A model generated the notes under the pieces. That model was given only the letters and a program-made list of their open reading frames with translations, did no database searches and was not told the DNA's origin. Shown in pieces: positions 28,298-37,522 of a stretch of DNA of 64,000 bases. The translations under genes and the position numbers were made by a program. The DNA is taken from contig BAXG01000012.1 of assembly GCA_001310455.1 (NCBI GenBank), positions 1-64,000 on the forward strand, given 5' to 3'. This stretch comes from Photobacterium sp. JCM 19050. Lineage in GTDB: Bacteria; Pseudomonadota; Gammaproteobacteria; Enterobacterales; Vibrionaceae. Each line of letters starts with the position of its first letter. The stretch's first letter is position 1.

Positions 28298-29446
28298 ATG
28301 CTTTTATCACATAGCCACACGCAAATCGCTGTTCTCACCGACAACCCGATCCCTGTTGTTACGCCATTGTTGGACGGGCAAATCGCCTGCGCGCACTTGG
28401 TGCTGTTGGTTTCGCGAAACAATCGGGTGCATTTAACGGCCCTTCAACAGTTTTTGTGCAGCCACGATATTGATATCACGGTGATCAGGCTTAAAACGGA
28501 TTTACAGGTGATCACGCCTTTATTGGCGGAGTACACTGCGCAAGATGTGGTGGTAAATGTGAGCGAAGGAAGGGCAGGGATCGTTGGCAGCCTGGTACTC
28601 TGGGCGCAGCAACACAATAAGCCCGTATTTTGGCTGAACAATTATAAAGACAGGTTACGCTTTCTATTACCCGAGCAACACGCTCCTATTGCCTTGGAAG
28701 ATACGTTAGATATTCGCGGTTTTCTGGCAGTGAAGGGCGTGGCGGCTGAATTTGAAATTCACCCTTCGCTGCGAAACTCAAACGCGAAGGAAAAGGCGTT
28801 AATCCAAGCCTTGATCACTGTGGGTATGAAGTGGGCGCAACTGCCAGATAGTTATGACAGTGCAATTAAAAGCATGAATCGGGTTGTGCACCTTATGAAC
28901 GGCAATTGCGGCTATATTCAAGAGTATTCCTATAAGCAACGAAAGCTGTTTGACGATCTCATTAATGTTGGCCTGCTTGAATGGCAAGACGAGTACCGTT
29001 TCCGGTTTACGCATTTAATCGTGAAACGTTTCCTGCGCGGTTTTTGGCTGGAATATGGGTGTTATGGATTGCTCCTCCAAACCCTTGAGCAAAGAGAAGA
29101 CTTTCAAGATATTGCATTGGGTATGCGCTTTACTCGGCAGCAAGATGGAGAGGAGCTGCTCAATGAAATGGATGTTGTTGTGCTGCTGAATAACCGTTTG
29201 TTTTTAATTGAGTGTAAATCCGGGTTTCGTGCTACTGAGAATGAAAGTGCGTCGAAAACCATTTACCAGCTTGATGCGTTGGCCGACTTGCTAGGCACAA
29301 GCTGCCATGGTGTATTGGTCACCAGAAACCAAACTAGCGATCTCGCAAACTGCCGCGCAGCAGAAAAGGGTGTTGGCATATACAGCGGTGAGCGAATCAA
29401 ACAACTGGCGGATGATATATGCGCCATCGCGGATGGCGCTCATTAA
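28298..29446 (+). CDS. CARF domain-PD-(D/E)XK nuclease, Card1/Can2-like (DUF1887)
   Basis: 382 residues. The N-terminal half is a Rossmann-like CARF sensor (QIAVLTDNPIPVVTPLL, then AHLVLLVS, and the strand VVVNVSEGRAGIVGSLVLWA). A helical linker/winged region follows (about 165-275). The C-terminal nuclease has NEMDVVVLLNNRLFLIECKS with the E-x-D and E-x-K residues at 290-292 and 305-307. Known Card1/Can2 enzymes are switched on by cyclic oligoadenylate made by Cas10 and cut DNA and RNA. The ligand loop here reads NVSEGRAG rather than the NxTGGTK-like pattern usual in the family. ATG 28298 chosen; the longer frame lacks conserved residues. Confidence 0.88.
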   Translation: MLLSHSHTQIAVLTDNPIPVVTPLLDGQIACAHLVLLVSRNNRVHLTALQQFLCSHDIDITVIRLKTDLQVITPLLAEYTAQDVVVNVSEGRAGIVGSLVLWAQQHNKPVFWLNNYKDRLRFLLPEQHAPIALEDTLDIRGFLAVKGVAAEFEIHPSLRNSNAKEKALIQALITVGMKWAQLPDSYDSAIKSMNRVVHLMNGNCGYIQEYSYKQRKLFDDLINVGLLEWQDEYRFRFTHLIVKRFLRGFWLEYGCYGLLLQTLEQREDFQDIALGMRFTRQQDGEELLNEMDVVVLLNNRLFLIECKSGFRATENESASKTIYQLDALADLLGTSCHGVLVTRNQTSDLANCRAAEKGVGIYSGERIKQLADDICAIADGAH

Positions 29447-29465
29447 CTATTAGCTGTGTTCAATT

Positions 29466-32400
29466 TTACCCTGTTTTTTTGGGAAAAAATGAAAGCAGCT
29501 TTTCCTTTGCGGTTGCTATGCAATCAACGATGAGATCAGAATATTCAAGGTACTTTACCGTGTTAGTTAGCCATTCCCATAAGGAAAAAATATCACCCAA
29601 TCTGAAAGCAATAAAAAATACAAACAACCAGTAAATAGCATCCGAATATCTAGAGATTCCAAACGATTGACCCCAAAACCGTAGTGATTTGGGAAAACTT
29701 CTAAAAACCAAATTCTTCGATAGTGTAGTCACCAACAAAAATGCAAGTATAACTGGTGCGCCCCAAGGGGAAAGATTATTCCCTTCACCACCACTTAGGG
29801 AGGAATAGACATTATAAGCACCACCCAATAAGGTTGCGATGGCGAAGATAAATGTCAGCATGGTAAATCGATGGGCCGTTGTGGCCTGAAAATGTTGATA
29901 GGTAGCGGAAATTTCTTTTTCAAGAAACTCATATTCTTTTTTGATATCCAGCCCATCAATGATTTTGTTGTAAATCTCTTTACCTTGAATTTGCGAGGAG
30001 AGCTCCTGAAACCAGGAAACATTGGTGAAGCGAATAAAATCCTGCCGTATTTTACGAAACTCGCTTTGAGACACTGTATCAATCTGCTTTGATATTTCTG
30101 ACACACGTTCACTAAAGTCATGCAGCGATTCGCGGTAAAAAAGTGCCATTAACAGCATGTTTGGTAGTCATAGAATACGTGACAAGGTGCGATATTGTTG
30201 TTAAACTCTTCGCCGTAGCCAACATACACATTTGAGTAATCAGTAAATGCATAACGATTACCCATTGCAGCCCATCTTTTGTAAGTTTGCCCTTCCAGCA
30301 AGTCTTCTGTGAACTTAGGGTCATAGACATAGCCCCCAAGGCTCGACCAAGCGTCTTTGGGTTGGTCAATGTATGCGGCCAATGAATACAGTGCATTATA
30401 TTTTTTCGGCTACTTTCATTAATTTGTGCATTGCCGGCTAACCCATAGATAGTATTGGTAAATAGCCGGTTATCAATGAAGGGTTTAAAACGAAGTTCAT
30501 TTACATTATTAATGCCTAATTTTTTGAAAATGCGGCAGAAGTCTTCTGGGACTTGGTAATTGTGGTTCGTTAGATCATTAAAATTTAGCTCTCGCTTACT
30601 TTTTATTTGTGTCACAGACTTCGTTTTTATGACCAAAATAGAAGCTTATCTCATCTCCCTCATCTCTACCCCTAATGGCGAATGAGGGATATATTTGACG
30701 TATATGGTCAGTATATGTTAACCAGTGCTTAATACTTGATTCTTCAATTTTTTCTTTGCTTCAATTCACTTTTGCTAAAAAGATCATGCCACCAATTAGT
30801 ACTCTTTGATGTAAGGCTTGTTTCACCATGGAAAAAACGTTCATATACGTTGATGTGGAGAATATACACGTCATTGTAGAATTTACGTAATGAGATATTT
30901 CGTATAGTTGCCTGCAGCCATATGCTTTTATTGATAACCCAAGGTTTTGTTGTTTCCTTGTGAAAGCCCCAAATCAGGTGATGACGATTATCCAACTCAT
31001 CATCTGGTGAAATATCTGCACGTAGCTCGCTGATTTTCTGTCCGTTGCACTTATCAAGGTGAAAAAAGCGTTCTCTAATAACTGGATCTAGATAGAGGAA
31101 TGCATCTCGTTCATTTGCTATGACGTTAAAGCGTTCACCTTCGTTCTCTTGGAGTTGAGAGTTTTGTACTTTGAATTTAAAACCCCTTCCGCCACAGCGT
31201 GCTTTGTGAACTTCCGCATCAGCACTTTCAGCTGTTATTACAGCCTTGTAGTCGTATGTTGACTTGATAAGGTGATTCTCGAGTTCTTGATTATGAGTGG
31301 AAAGACGAAACGGCAAAAAAAACGTCGAACCATAGGACACTAAAGGGCGATCATGATTCAGGCAAACTCCCAAAAGATGATCGACAATGAGATCAACCAC
31401 CGTTCTACTGTCTGTATTTTCTTTTTTTACTATGTCTGCGCGGAAATATTGGCTGAATGTGCCGTGTATGACTTTTATATCAGCAAGACCTTGTATTTCG
31501 GGCAGTGCTTTTATTGCTTGTAAAGCCTCGCCCTCAGGTTTGCTGGTGGTAAATTCAATGCGCTCAACGCGATTGAGCTGATCTGTTAGTGGGTCATCTT
31601 CCGCCTTTGTGTCATTTTCTTGGTCTGAGCAATAGAGTACCAAGTTAGTGGGCATAGTAAGGCTGGTGTGATTCTTAGCCGCATCTTTATACATCGTTTG
31701 ACAGAAAGAGCTGTCCAGTTCTTCGAGAAAACGCTGCTTGTAAAATGCATAGACCACCTCACTATTTTCTTTCTCTTTCTTCAGTTCTTTCTCATCTATC
31801 AGGTATAAACAGACATCCTTAGCAAGCTTGGCTTTTTGTTTACCTTCTTCACTTTTGGCATCTAAATGCATGCCGCGCCAATGTTTGTCGATTTTTATTT
31901 CTGTGCAGGCTTCGGCGGGTGGGCACGATTGAAACTCCCGTTCTCGGTTCAGAATTTTAACCACACTTGGTGGAGAGTATTCTTCCCCTTTTGGTTGGTG
32001 GTTATCTGTACCTTCTGAGTTGTTCAACTGCTTCAAATTGCCGAGTGGTATGCCTTGGAATGAAAGGCTGGTAGGTAATCCCGAAAATAGGTAGCATGTG
32101 CTTCTTCTAAAGGAAGTAGTGAGATGTTTAGCCATTCACCCAGGGCTTCCAAAGGTCTGCTGGGCACGTCGGCGAGTTCGATAATGTGTTTACCTCTGGC
32201 TTTGAGCAAGTGTGCAGTTACATTCCCTTTGGGTAAACACAACAATAGGGTATCGGTAGCGATGTCGTTGAGTGAGATGGGTTCTTGTGCTAAGTTTTGC
32301 CAGTTTTTATATGTTGCAGTGCCGTTTCGCTTTAATTCCCCTAGGTGATGTAGCCATTCAGTATTGATGCGGTAGAGGTTTGAGCTATCTAAGCTAGCAT

Positions 32401-32713
32401 CCCAACCACCTTTAATACCGAGCAATTGGATCTTGTATCTAGGCCTCTCATTCTCATCCACTGGTGGAATGTATTGCTGAGAGGCACGATAAGCCAATTC
32501 TAAACAATCGACACCTAGGAGGGTATCAAGTGAAGCGACAACGGCTAAATCGTAAGCTTGATTAATACCCTTTGGTTCTGATGCCATTTCCTGTGATTTA
32601 CTGAACTGCGGGCTATCAGTGGTTGAGGTGTTATCGTCAGTACTTTGCGTTGCGTTGATATCTTTCTCTTTAAGAGCTTCTGGTGATAATACGTGTTCAG
32701 CATTAGTCATCAT
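29466..32713 (-). CDS. Large CRISPR-island membrane protein with CorA-like C-terminal module (several frame breaks)
   Basis: Repair at about 32057, 30748-30753 (two A), 30624-30628 (two A), 30396 and 30161 gives one polypeptide of about 1,084 residues. The N-terminal ~700 residues are unrecognised; they include AYDLAVVASLDTLLGVDCLE and a disordered acidic start. The C-terminal part resembles CorA: a helical soluble region (YQNMLLMALFYRESLHDF, SEISKQIDTVSQSEF), then a long helix ending AHRFTMLTFIFAIATLLGG and at least two further TM segments. The joins at the two A runs are less certain, so it could be two genes (about 30700-32713 and 29466-30636). CorA-like effectors are known in type III-B loci. 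It converges on the CARF gene with a 19-base gap. Confidence 0.6.
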
Positions 32714-33099
32714 TGGCAAATCGTTCCTTGATCTATGGTTTAGCCTTTGAATATCTCAGTTGTCTCATGGTGCTTTCGCACCAAATTGACGAAGACTAAG
32801 ATGCACTTTACGCTCAACTTTTTTTTTAGTCTCTGAGGATTAACAGGAAACGGCCATCTATTGATTGTTCTTCTATCAACTGTGTGACACTGCTCAAGCC
32901 ATTAAAGAAACTCGTGGAAAAGACAAGTATTCAGACTGTGTTCATTGCTTAGCTTGAGGGTATTGTGAAGCACACCATACGAGTAGAAACCCAACCAAAA
33001 TGGGTAGGGTTACAGCATGGCTTAGAGCTCAAATTCCAGGCAACTTTCCGTCCCAAAACCACTCAGCGCAGCCATTGGCGGCTGCGCTTTTGGCTTTAA
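32714..33099. other. Intergenic right edge of the island
   Basis: 386 bases with no supported gene. It should contain the promoter of the CorA-like gene. Small palindromes are seen at 32768-32783 (TGGTGCTTTCGCACCA) and around 32989-33012 (AACCCAACC / GGGTAGGGTT, imperfect). No attachment site could be identified by eye. Confidence 0.4.
33066..33094 (+). terminator. Hairpin near the carboxypeptidase stop
   Basis: GCGCAGCC-ATTGGC-GGCTGCGC followed by TTTT on the plus strand. It lies just beyond the stop of the minus-strand carboxypeptidase, for which the T run is less well placed. Likely a terminator insulating the island from the core chromosome. Confidence 0.55.
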
Positions 33100-34585
33100 T
33101 CAATCATTCAAATATCGCTCAATCAAATGCCGCTTAAAATACTCTGGATTTAACGATTCACCCGTAGCCTGAATAACAAGCTCTTCGGTTGAGAGCGTCG
33201 AACCCTTTGACCAGATATTGTTTTCCAGCCAAACCCAAATAGGTACCAAATTCTGAGTGCGAATGCACGCATCTACATCAACAGTTTTACGCATCGAAGC
33301 CATAAACTGAGCCGCGTACATGGCACCCAGCGTGTAGCTTGGGAAATACCCGAATGAACCGTCGGTCCAGTGGATATCCTGCATGCAGCCGCCTGTGAAG
33401 TTACCTTCGGTGCTTATACCGAGATATTCCTGCATTTTCCGGTTCCAGATTGCCGGGATGTCGTCGACTTCAATCAGCCCCTCAATCAGGTCTCTCTCAA
33501 TTTCGTAGCGAAGGATAACGTGAGCAGGGTAGGTCGCTTCGTCGGCATCTACACGGATAAATCCCCTTTGAACCTTGGTGTAAATCTTCAGCAGGTTTTC
33601 CGGCTGAAAGCAGGGTTGTCTTTTGCTCCGAATGTTTCGGTGATTAGCGGTGTCAGCATAGAAACAAATGCCGGGCTGCGAGAAAGTTGCATTTCAAAAA
33701 ACAGGCTCTGGCTTTCGTGAATACCCATTGAACGCGCTTCGCCGACAGGCAGTGATGCGTGTTGTTTAGGTAAGCCCTGCTCATAGCGGGCGTGGCCGGT
33801 TTCATGGATGATGCCCATAATGGATGAGGTGAAATCATCATCGGTATAGCGAGTGGTGATACGAACATCACTCGGGACGCCGCCACAGAAAGGTGGGTAC
33901 TGACATCAAGGCGGCCGTGATTGAAATCAAACCCGAGGATTTCCATTATTTTCAGGCCCAGTTGGTTCTGCTTTTCTTCAGAAAATGGCCCTTGCAGTGG
34001 GACAGCCTGGTTTTGTTCCTGCTTTTCGATGATCTGGTCAATAATGCCTGGCAGCCAGGATTTGATGTCACTGAAAATGGGGTCGAGTTTTTCCTTTGTC
34101 ATGCCGGGCTCGTACAGATCGAGCATTGCATTATAGGGAGACAGGCCGGATGCCGCCCCACGAATCAGGGCCTCTTGGCGGGCGAGTTCTACAACCGGTT
34201 TAAGGTTCTCTTTAAATCCTTCCCAGTCATTGTTTTTACGTTGGGTACGCCAGGCATGTTCACAGCGTGATCCGGCGAGGGATTTTTGTTGAACGAGTTT
34301 TTCCGGAAGGACTGTGGCTTGTTGCCATCGTCTTTCCATCTCAGTTAAAGAAGCTTGCTCAAATTCATTGAGTGATTCTTTCCTTGCACCTTCAAACATG
34401 GTTTTGAGCGATGGCTCTGTCAGTTGTTTGTGGCAGAGTACAGCCAATTCAGCCATCGCGGCGGAGCGAGCGTCATTACCACCTTCCGGCATCATAGCTG
34501 CCTGATCCCAACCGCAAATGGCCTGTAAGTGGTGGAAGTGGGAAAGCCGGGTGAAATGGGCAACGAGTTTTTCGTAATGGGACAT
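33100..34585 (-). CDS. M32 family metallocarboxypeptidase (two frame breaks)
   Basis: A cytosolic zinc carboxypeptidase Taq-type of about 495 residues after repair, the usual length. Zinc motif HETGH appears in IMGIIHETGHARYEQG, with the downstream Glu region MGIHESQSLFFE. Further signatures are HPFCGGVPSDVRITTRY and GNFTGGCMQDIHWTDGSFGY. One C is missing near 33892 and one T near 33607. ATG 34585 begins MSHYEKLVAHF. First core gene right of the CRISPR island. Confidence 0.92.
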
Positions 34586-34749
34586 AATTGTGCCTTTTAT
34601 GCTTTGCGGGCAACCAATACAATGTCCCGCAAGTTGTCAGTTATTATCATTTTCGTTACATTTATTATGCTGAATGAGAAAGGATTTACCAGCAATTCCC
34701 ATTTCCTTTCCATATCGGGACGAATAAAAAATCTGTGGGTAACGAAAGT

Positions 34750-35298
34750 ATGTATATTTTTGGCTATGGAAGCCTGATTAACGAATCATCAAGGAAAATG
34801 ACAAGCGATACGGGTGAAGGCATTCCGGTAAGTGTGGGGGGCCTGGTCCGTCAATGGGGAAAAGTGTCTGGCTCCAACATTTCGCCTTTAGTTGTGAGCG
34901 AAGGCGACGGTATTTGCAACGGTGTCCTCCTTGCAATCAATGAGTCATCCCTCGAGGCGTTTGATGTCCGGGAAAGAGGCTACCGGCGAATTGAATTGCC
35001 AAAGGATACAATTAGCTTTTTTTTTGATGATGTTGTTATCGAAGGGCCGGTTTATACCTATGTGGTTAAAGAACCGGAACCGCCGTGTCATATCCAACCC
35101 ATTGTTCAAAGCTATGTAGATACAGTGCTTGCTGGATGTTTACGGTATTCCGCAGATTTTGCCCGGTCCTTTGTGGAATCAACGCAAGGTTGGCATTACC
35201 CACTTATCAATGACAGGGAAAATCCGATTTACCCGCGTATGGTAGGTATCAACCCCAATGATATTATCTGGATTGACCAGAGTGTACCGAAAAGGTAA
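34750..35298 (+). CDS. Gamma-glutamylcyclotransferase-like protein
   Basis: 182 residues starting MYIFGYGSLINESS, the hallmark YGSL substrate-binding loop of the GGCT fold. The fold continues with ICNGVLLAINESSLEAFDVRE, where the acidic residue after the second loop (FDVRERGYRR) corresponds to the catalytic Glu region. Members cleave gamma-glutamyl amines or dipeptides, but several fold relatives have other roles. ATG 34750 is chosen so that the protein starts at the conserved strand. It ends at a terminator shared with ompA. Confidence 0.75.
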   Translation: MYIFGYGSLINESSRKMTSDTGEGIPVSVGGLVRQWGKVSGSNISPLVVSEGDGICNGVLLAINESSLEAFDVRERGYRRIELPKDTISFFFDDVVIEGPVYTYVVKEPEPPCHIQPIVQSYVDTVLAGCLRYSADFARSFVESTQGWHYPLINDRENPIYPRMVGINPNDIIWIDQSVPKR

Positions 35299-35335
35299 GC
35301 GCTCTTTGGAGTGAAGGGGCAAGAAAAGACCATAC

Positions 35336-35364
35336 AAAAAGAGCAGCCGAAGCTGCTCTTTTTT
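35336..35364. terminator. Bidirectional terminator
   Basis: AAAAAGAGCAGC-CGA-(A)GCTGCTCTTTTTT: near-perfect palindrome with A and T runs on both sides, between convergent genes. Confidence 0.92.
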
Positions 35365-35378
35365 ACTCATGCTAAATC

Positions 35379-36383
35379 TTACTCAGTGTAAGAGAAAGCT
35401 GGTGAGAAGATATCTACGCGACGGTTTTGAGCACGACCTTCAGCAGTGTCGTTTGAAGCTACTGGGTTTGCTTCGCCTTCGCCTTTAACAGTGATGCGAT
35501 CTGCGGCAACACCGTTTTCTTCCAGGTACTTAGCTACAGCTTCTGCGCGCTCTTTAGAGATGCGCAGGTTAACTTTTTCTGAGCCCTTGCTGTCAGTGTG
35601 ACCGGTCAGAGCAACAGTTGCCTGTGGGTAGGTGTTCATGCGCTCGATCAGAGGCTTCAGAGCAGTTTTCGCTGTGTCAGTCAGTTCTGAGCTGTTAAAT
35701 GCGAAAGTTTCTGAACCTTTTGCGTCAGACAGTTCGATAACCTGTGGTTGAGCAACAACTTCTTCGGCTACTACTTCTTCAACAACTGCCGCAACTGGCG
35801 CAGCAACTACTGGAGCAGCAGAGCTGCGACCGAAGTGGAAAGTCATACCAACAGTGAACAGGTTGTTATCTACGTCTTTAACGAAACCGTCATCCATTGA
35901 ATCAACGTGTTGGAATTCAGCACGCAGGTCAACCAGGTCGCTTACACGGTGGTTAACACCAGCAGCACCGAACCAAGCGGTGTCGTGAGCAGAAGCGTTG
36001 CTGCCATTCATATCCCAGAATGATGCGCCACCTTTAACGTACAGGCTGGTTGCGTCTGTGATAGGCAGGCTGATACGAGGACCAAAAGTAGCTTCAGTCA
36101 GGTCGCCTTTTTGAGTTACTGCACCGTTGTCAAAAGTACCTTTGAAGTGACCGAGGTAATCATAAGTTGCTTCAAGACCAAAGATTTTGTTGAAGTCATA
36201 ACCTGCGATCACACCACCGGCGATGTCTTTCTTGTCACACTGTGCAGCGCCGTTACAAGCGTTGTCAGACAGGTGAGAAACGCCGAAACGACCACCCAGG
36301 TACAGGCTGGAGTCATCTTGAGCGTGGGCAAGAGGGGACAGTGCAAGAACTGCAAGGCCAAGGCCAGTTACTACTTTTTTCAT
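35379..36383 (-). CDS. ompA: OmpA family outer membrane protein
   Basis: 334 residues. A signal peptide (MKKVVTGLGLAVLALSPLAHA) is followed by an eight-strand barrel (about 22-190, starting SSLYLGGRFGVSHLSD), an Ala/Val/Glu-rich hinge, and a C-terminal OmpA domain with LTGHTDSKGSEKVNLRISKE that binds peptidoglycan meso-diaminopimelate. Two cysteines in the first loop (CNGAAQC) may pair. A GGAGA ribosome site precedes ATG 36383. Codon use is that of a highly expressed gene. Confidence 0.93.
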   Translation of the reverse strand: MKKVVTGLGLAVLALSPLAHAQDDSSLYLGGRFGVSHLSDNACNGAAQCDKKDIAGGVIAGYDFNKIFGLEATYDYLGHFKGTFDNGAVTQKGDLTEATFGPRISLPITDATSLYVKGGASFWDMNGSNASAHDTAWFGAAGVNHRVSDLVDLRAEFQHVDSMDDGFVKDVDNNLFTVGMTFHFGRSSAAPVVAAPVAAVVEEVVAEEVVAQPQVIELSDAKGSETFAFNSSELTDTAKTALKPLIERMNTYPQATVALTGHTDSKGSEKVNLRISKERAEAVAKYLEENGVAADRITVKGEGEANPVASNDTAEGRAQNRRVDIFSPAFSYTE

Positions 36384-36599
36384 TGTTCATCTCCGTTGCT
36401 TGTTGTTATTCAAGAGCGCCACTGATGCTGACTCTGCTAGAGAATTCATTCGGTCAATGAGTTCGCTATGAATTGACACACTATGGGCAACTCTTTGTAA
36501 TAGCACGGCAAACTTATATCTTTCTTGTATTTAAATACAATGAAATATTCGACAAACCTCACATATTCTCATAAATGAGACAGGTGATAATCTGGATAC

Positions 36600-36628
36600 A
36601 AAAAACGGGTCTTGAAACAAGACCCGCT
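36600..36628 (-). terminator. Minus-strand terminator beyond the DUF2786 gene
   Basis: Read on the minus strand: GCGGGTCTTG-TTT-CAAGACCCG followed by T6. It lies about 40 bases past the DUF2786 stop. Confidence 0.88.
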
Positions 36629-36665
36629 GCGTAAATTCAGTGTCAGATTATTGTCAGAAAAATCG

Positions 36666-37367
36666 TTAGGATTGAGACAGTCGCTTAACCTCAGGAGCAC
36701 CTTGGCTACCCACCGGGCGGCTAACTGAAACCTGCCGTCCTTTCTTCATTCCCTTCTCATAATCATCTGTAATGCCCGCCATTGCATCCTTGAGTTGCTG
36801 CTTAAATGTTTCGCGATCAACTTTTTCAAACTGGCGATCGATGTAGTTTTTGATTCGCTCTTTGCTGTCGTCGTTTGCATTGAGTTTTGGCAGCTTTTCG
36901 AGCGCGCCTTCGAGCCACCCCTGAGTGAAGGAATTTACGCGGCGATTGAGTTCAGCCTGGCTGGTTCCTGAGCCGGCGAAACTGTTCCTGAACTGACCGA
37001 TGTGTTCATTCATCTCGCGGTAGACAATGTCAAAGGCAAAAGCGGCGAAAATTGCCCGGTCGGCATCACCAATAAACTCTGCCTTTTTCAGGCCTTTGTG
37101 GTTCGTTAATACGCATTCCACGCCGAAACGGGCATTGATACCACGAATGATGCGCAGAATACTCTGGCTGATAGATGCTGGCAGAAGGGTCTTTGAAGTG
37201 GTTTGACCCATCTTGATAAAGTCGATGTCATCCTGATCAAGGCCGAATTTTTTCATCAGCCGCTGTGCCATCTTGATGGCCTGGGCTGCTTCGTTCACAT
37301 TGGCTGAATTGCCGAGTTCCAGACACTTGGCAATCTTTTTCAGGGCTTTACGCTTGCTTTCTGACAT
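36666..37367 (-). CDS. DUF2786 domain-containing protein
   Basis: 233 residues, soluble. The N-terminal DUF2786 domain begins RKALKKIAKCLELGNSAN and continues with the EAAQAIKMAQRLMKKFGL helix. It is followed by a middle helical domain (INARFGVECVLTNHK to VYREMNEHIGQ) and a basic, Gln/Ser-rich tail. Family function is not established; such proteins also occur in phages. ATG 37367 is close to a GGAGAGTGG ribosome site. It is divergent from polB. Confidence 0.8.
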   Translation of the reverse strand: MSESKRKALKKIAKCLELGNSANVNEAAQAIKMAQRLMKKFGLDQDDIDFIKMGQTTSKTLLPASISQSILRIIRGINARFGVECVLTNHKGLKKAEFIGDADRAIFAAFAFDIVYREMNEHIGQFRNSFAGSGTSQAELNRRVNSFTQGWLEGALEKLPKLNANDDSKERIKNYIDRQFEKVDRETFKQQLKDAMAGITDDYEKGMKKGRQVSVSRPVGSQGAPEVKRLSQS

Positions 37368-37522
37368 CCACTCTCCGTACTGACGAGTAAAAGATCGTAT
37401 TTTACCGGTTTATGATGATTTGCCCAAACCTGATTCGCGTAAAAATTTGTCCAAACGTTTCTCGCTGAGCCGGCTTATGTAATTTTAATGCCGGGATGGA
37501 AGTGCTGCCGTACAATAGGGCT

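Noticed and set aside
37380..37522. A LexA operator ahead of polB
   Set aside because: No CTGT-N8-ACAG match was found, although polB is usually SOS-controlled.
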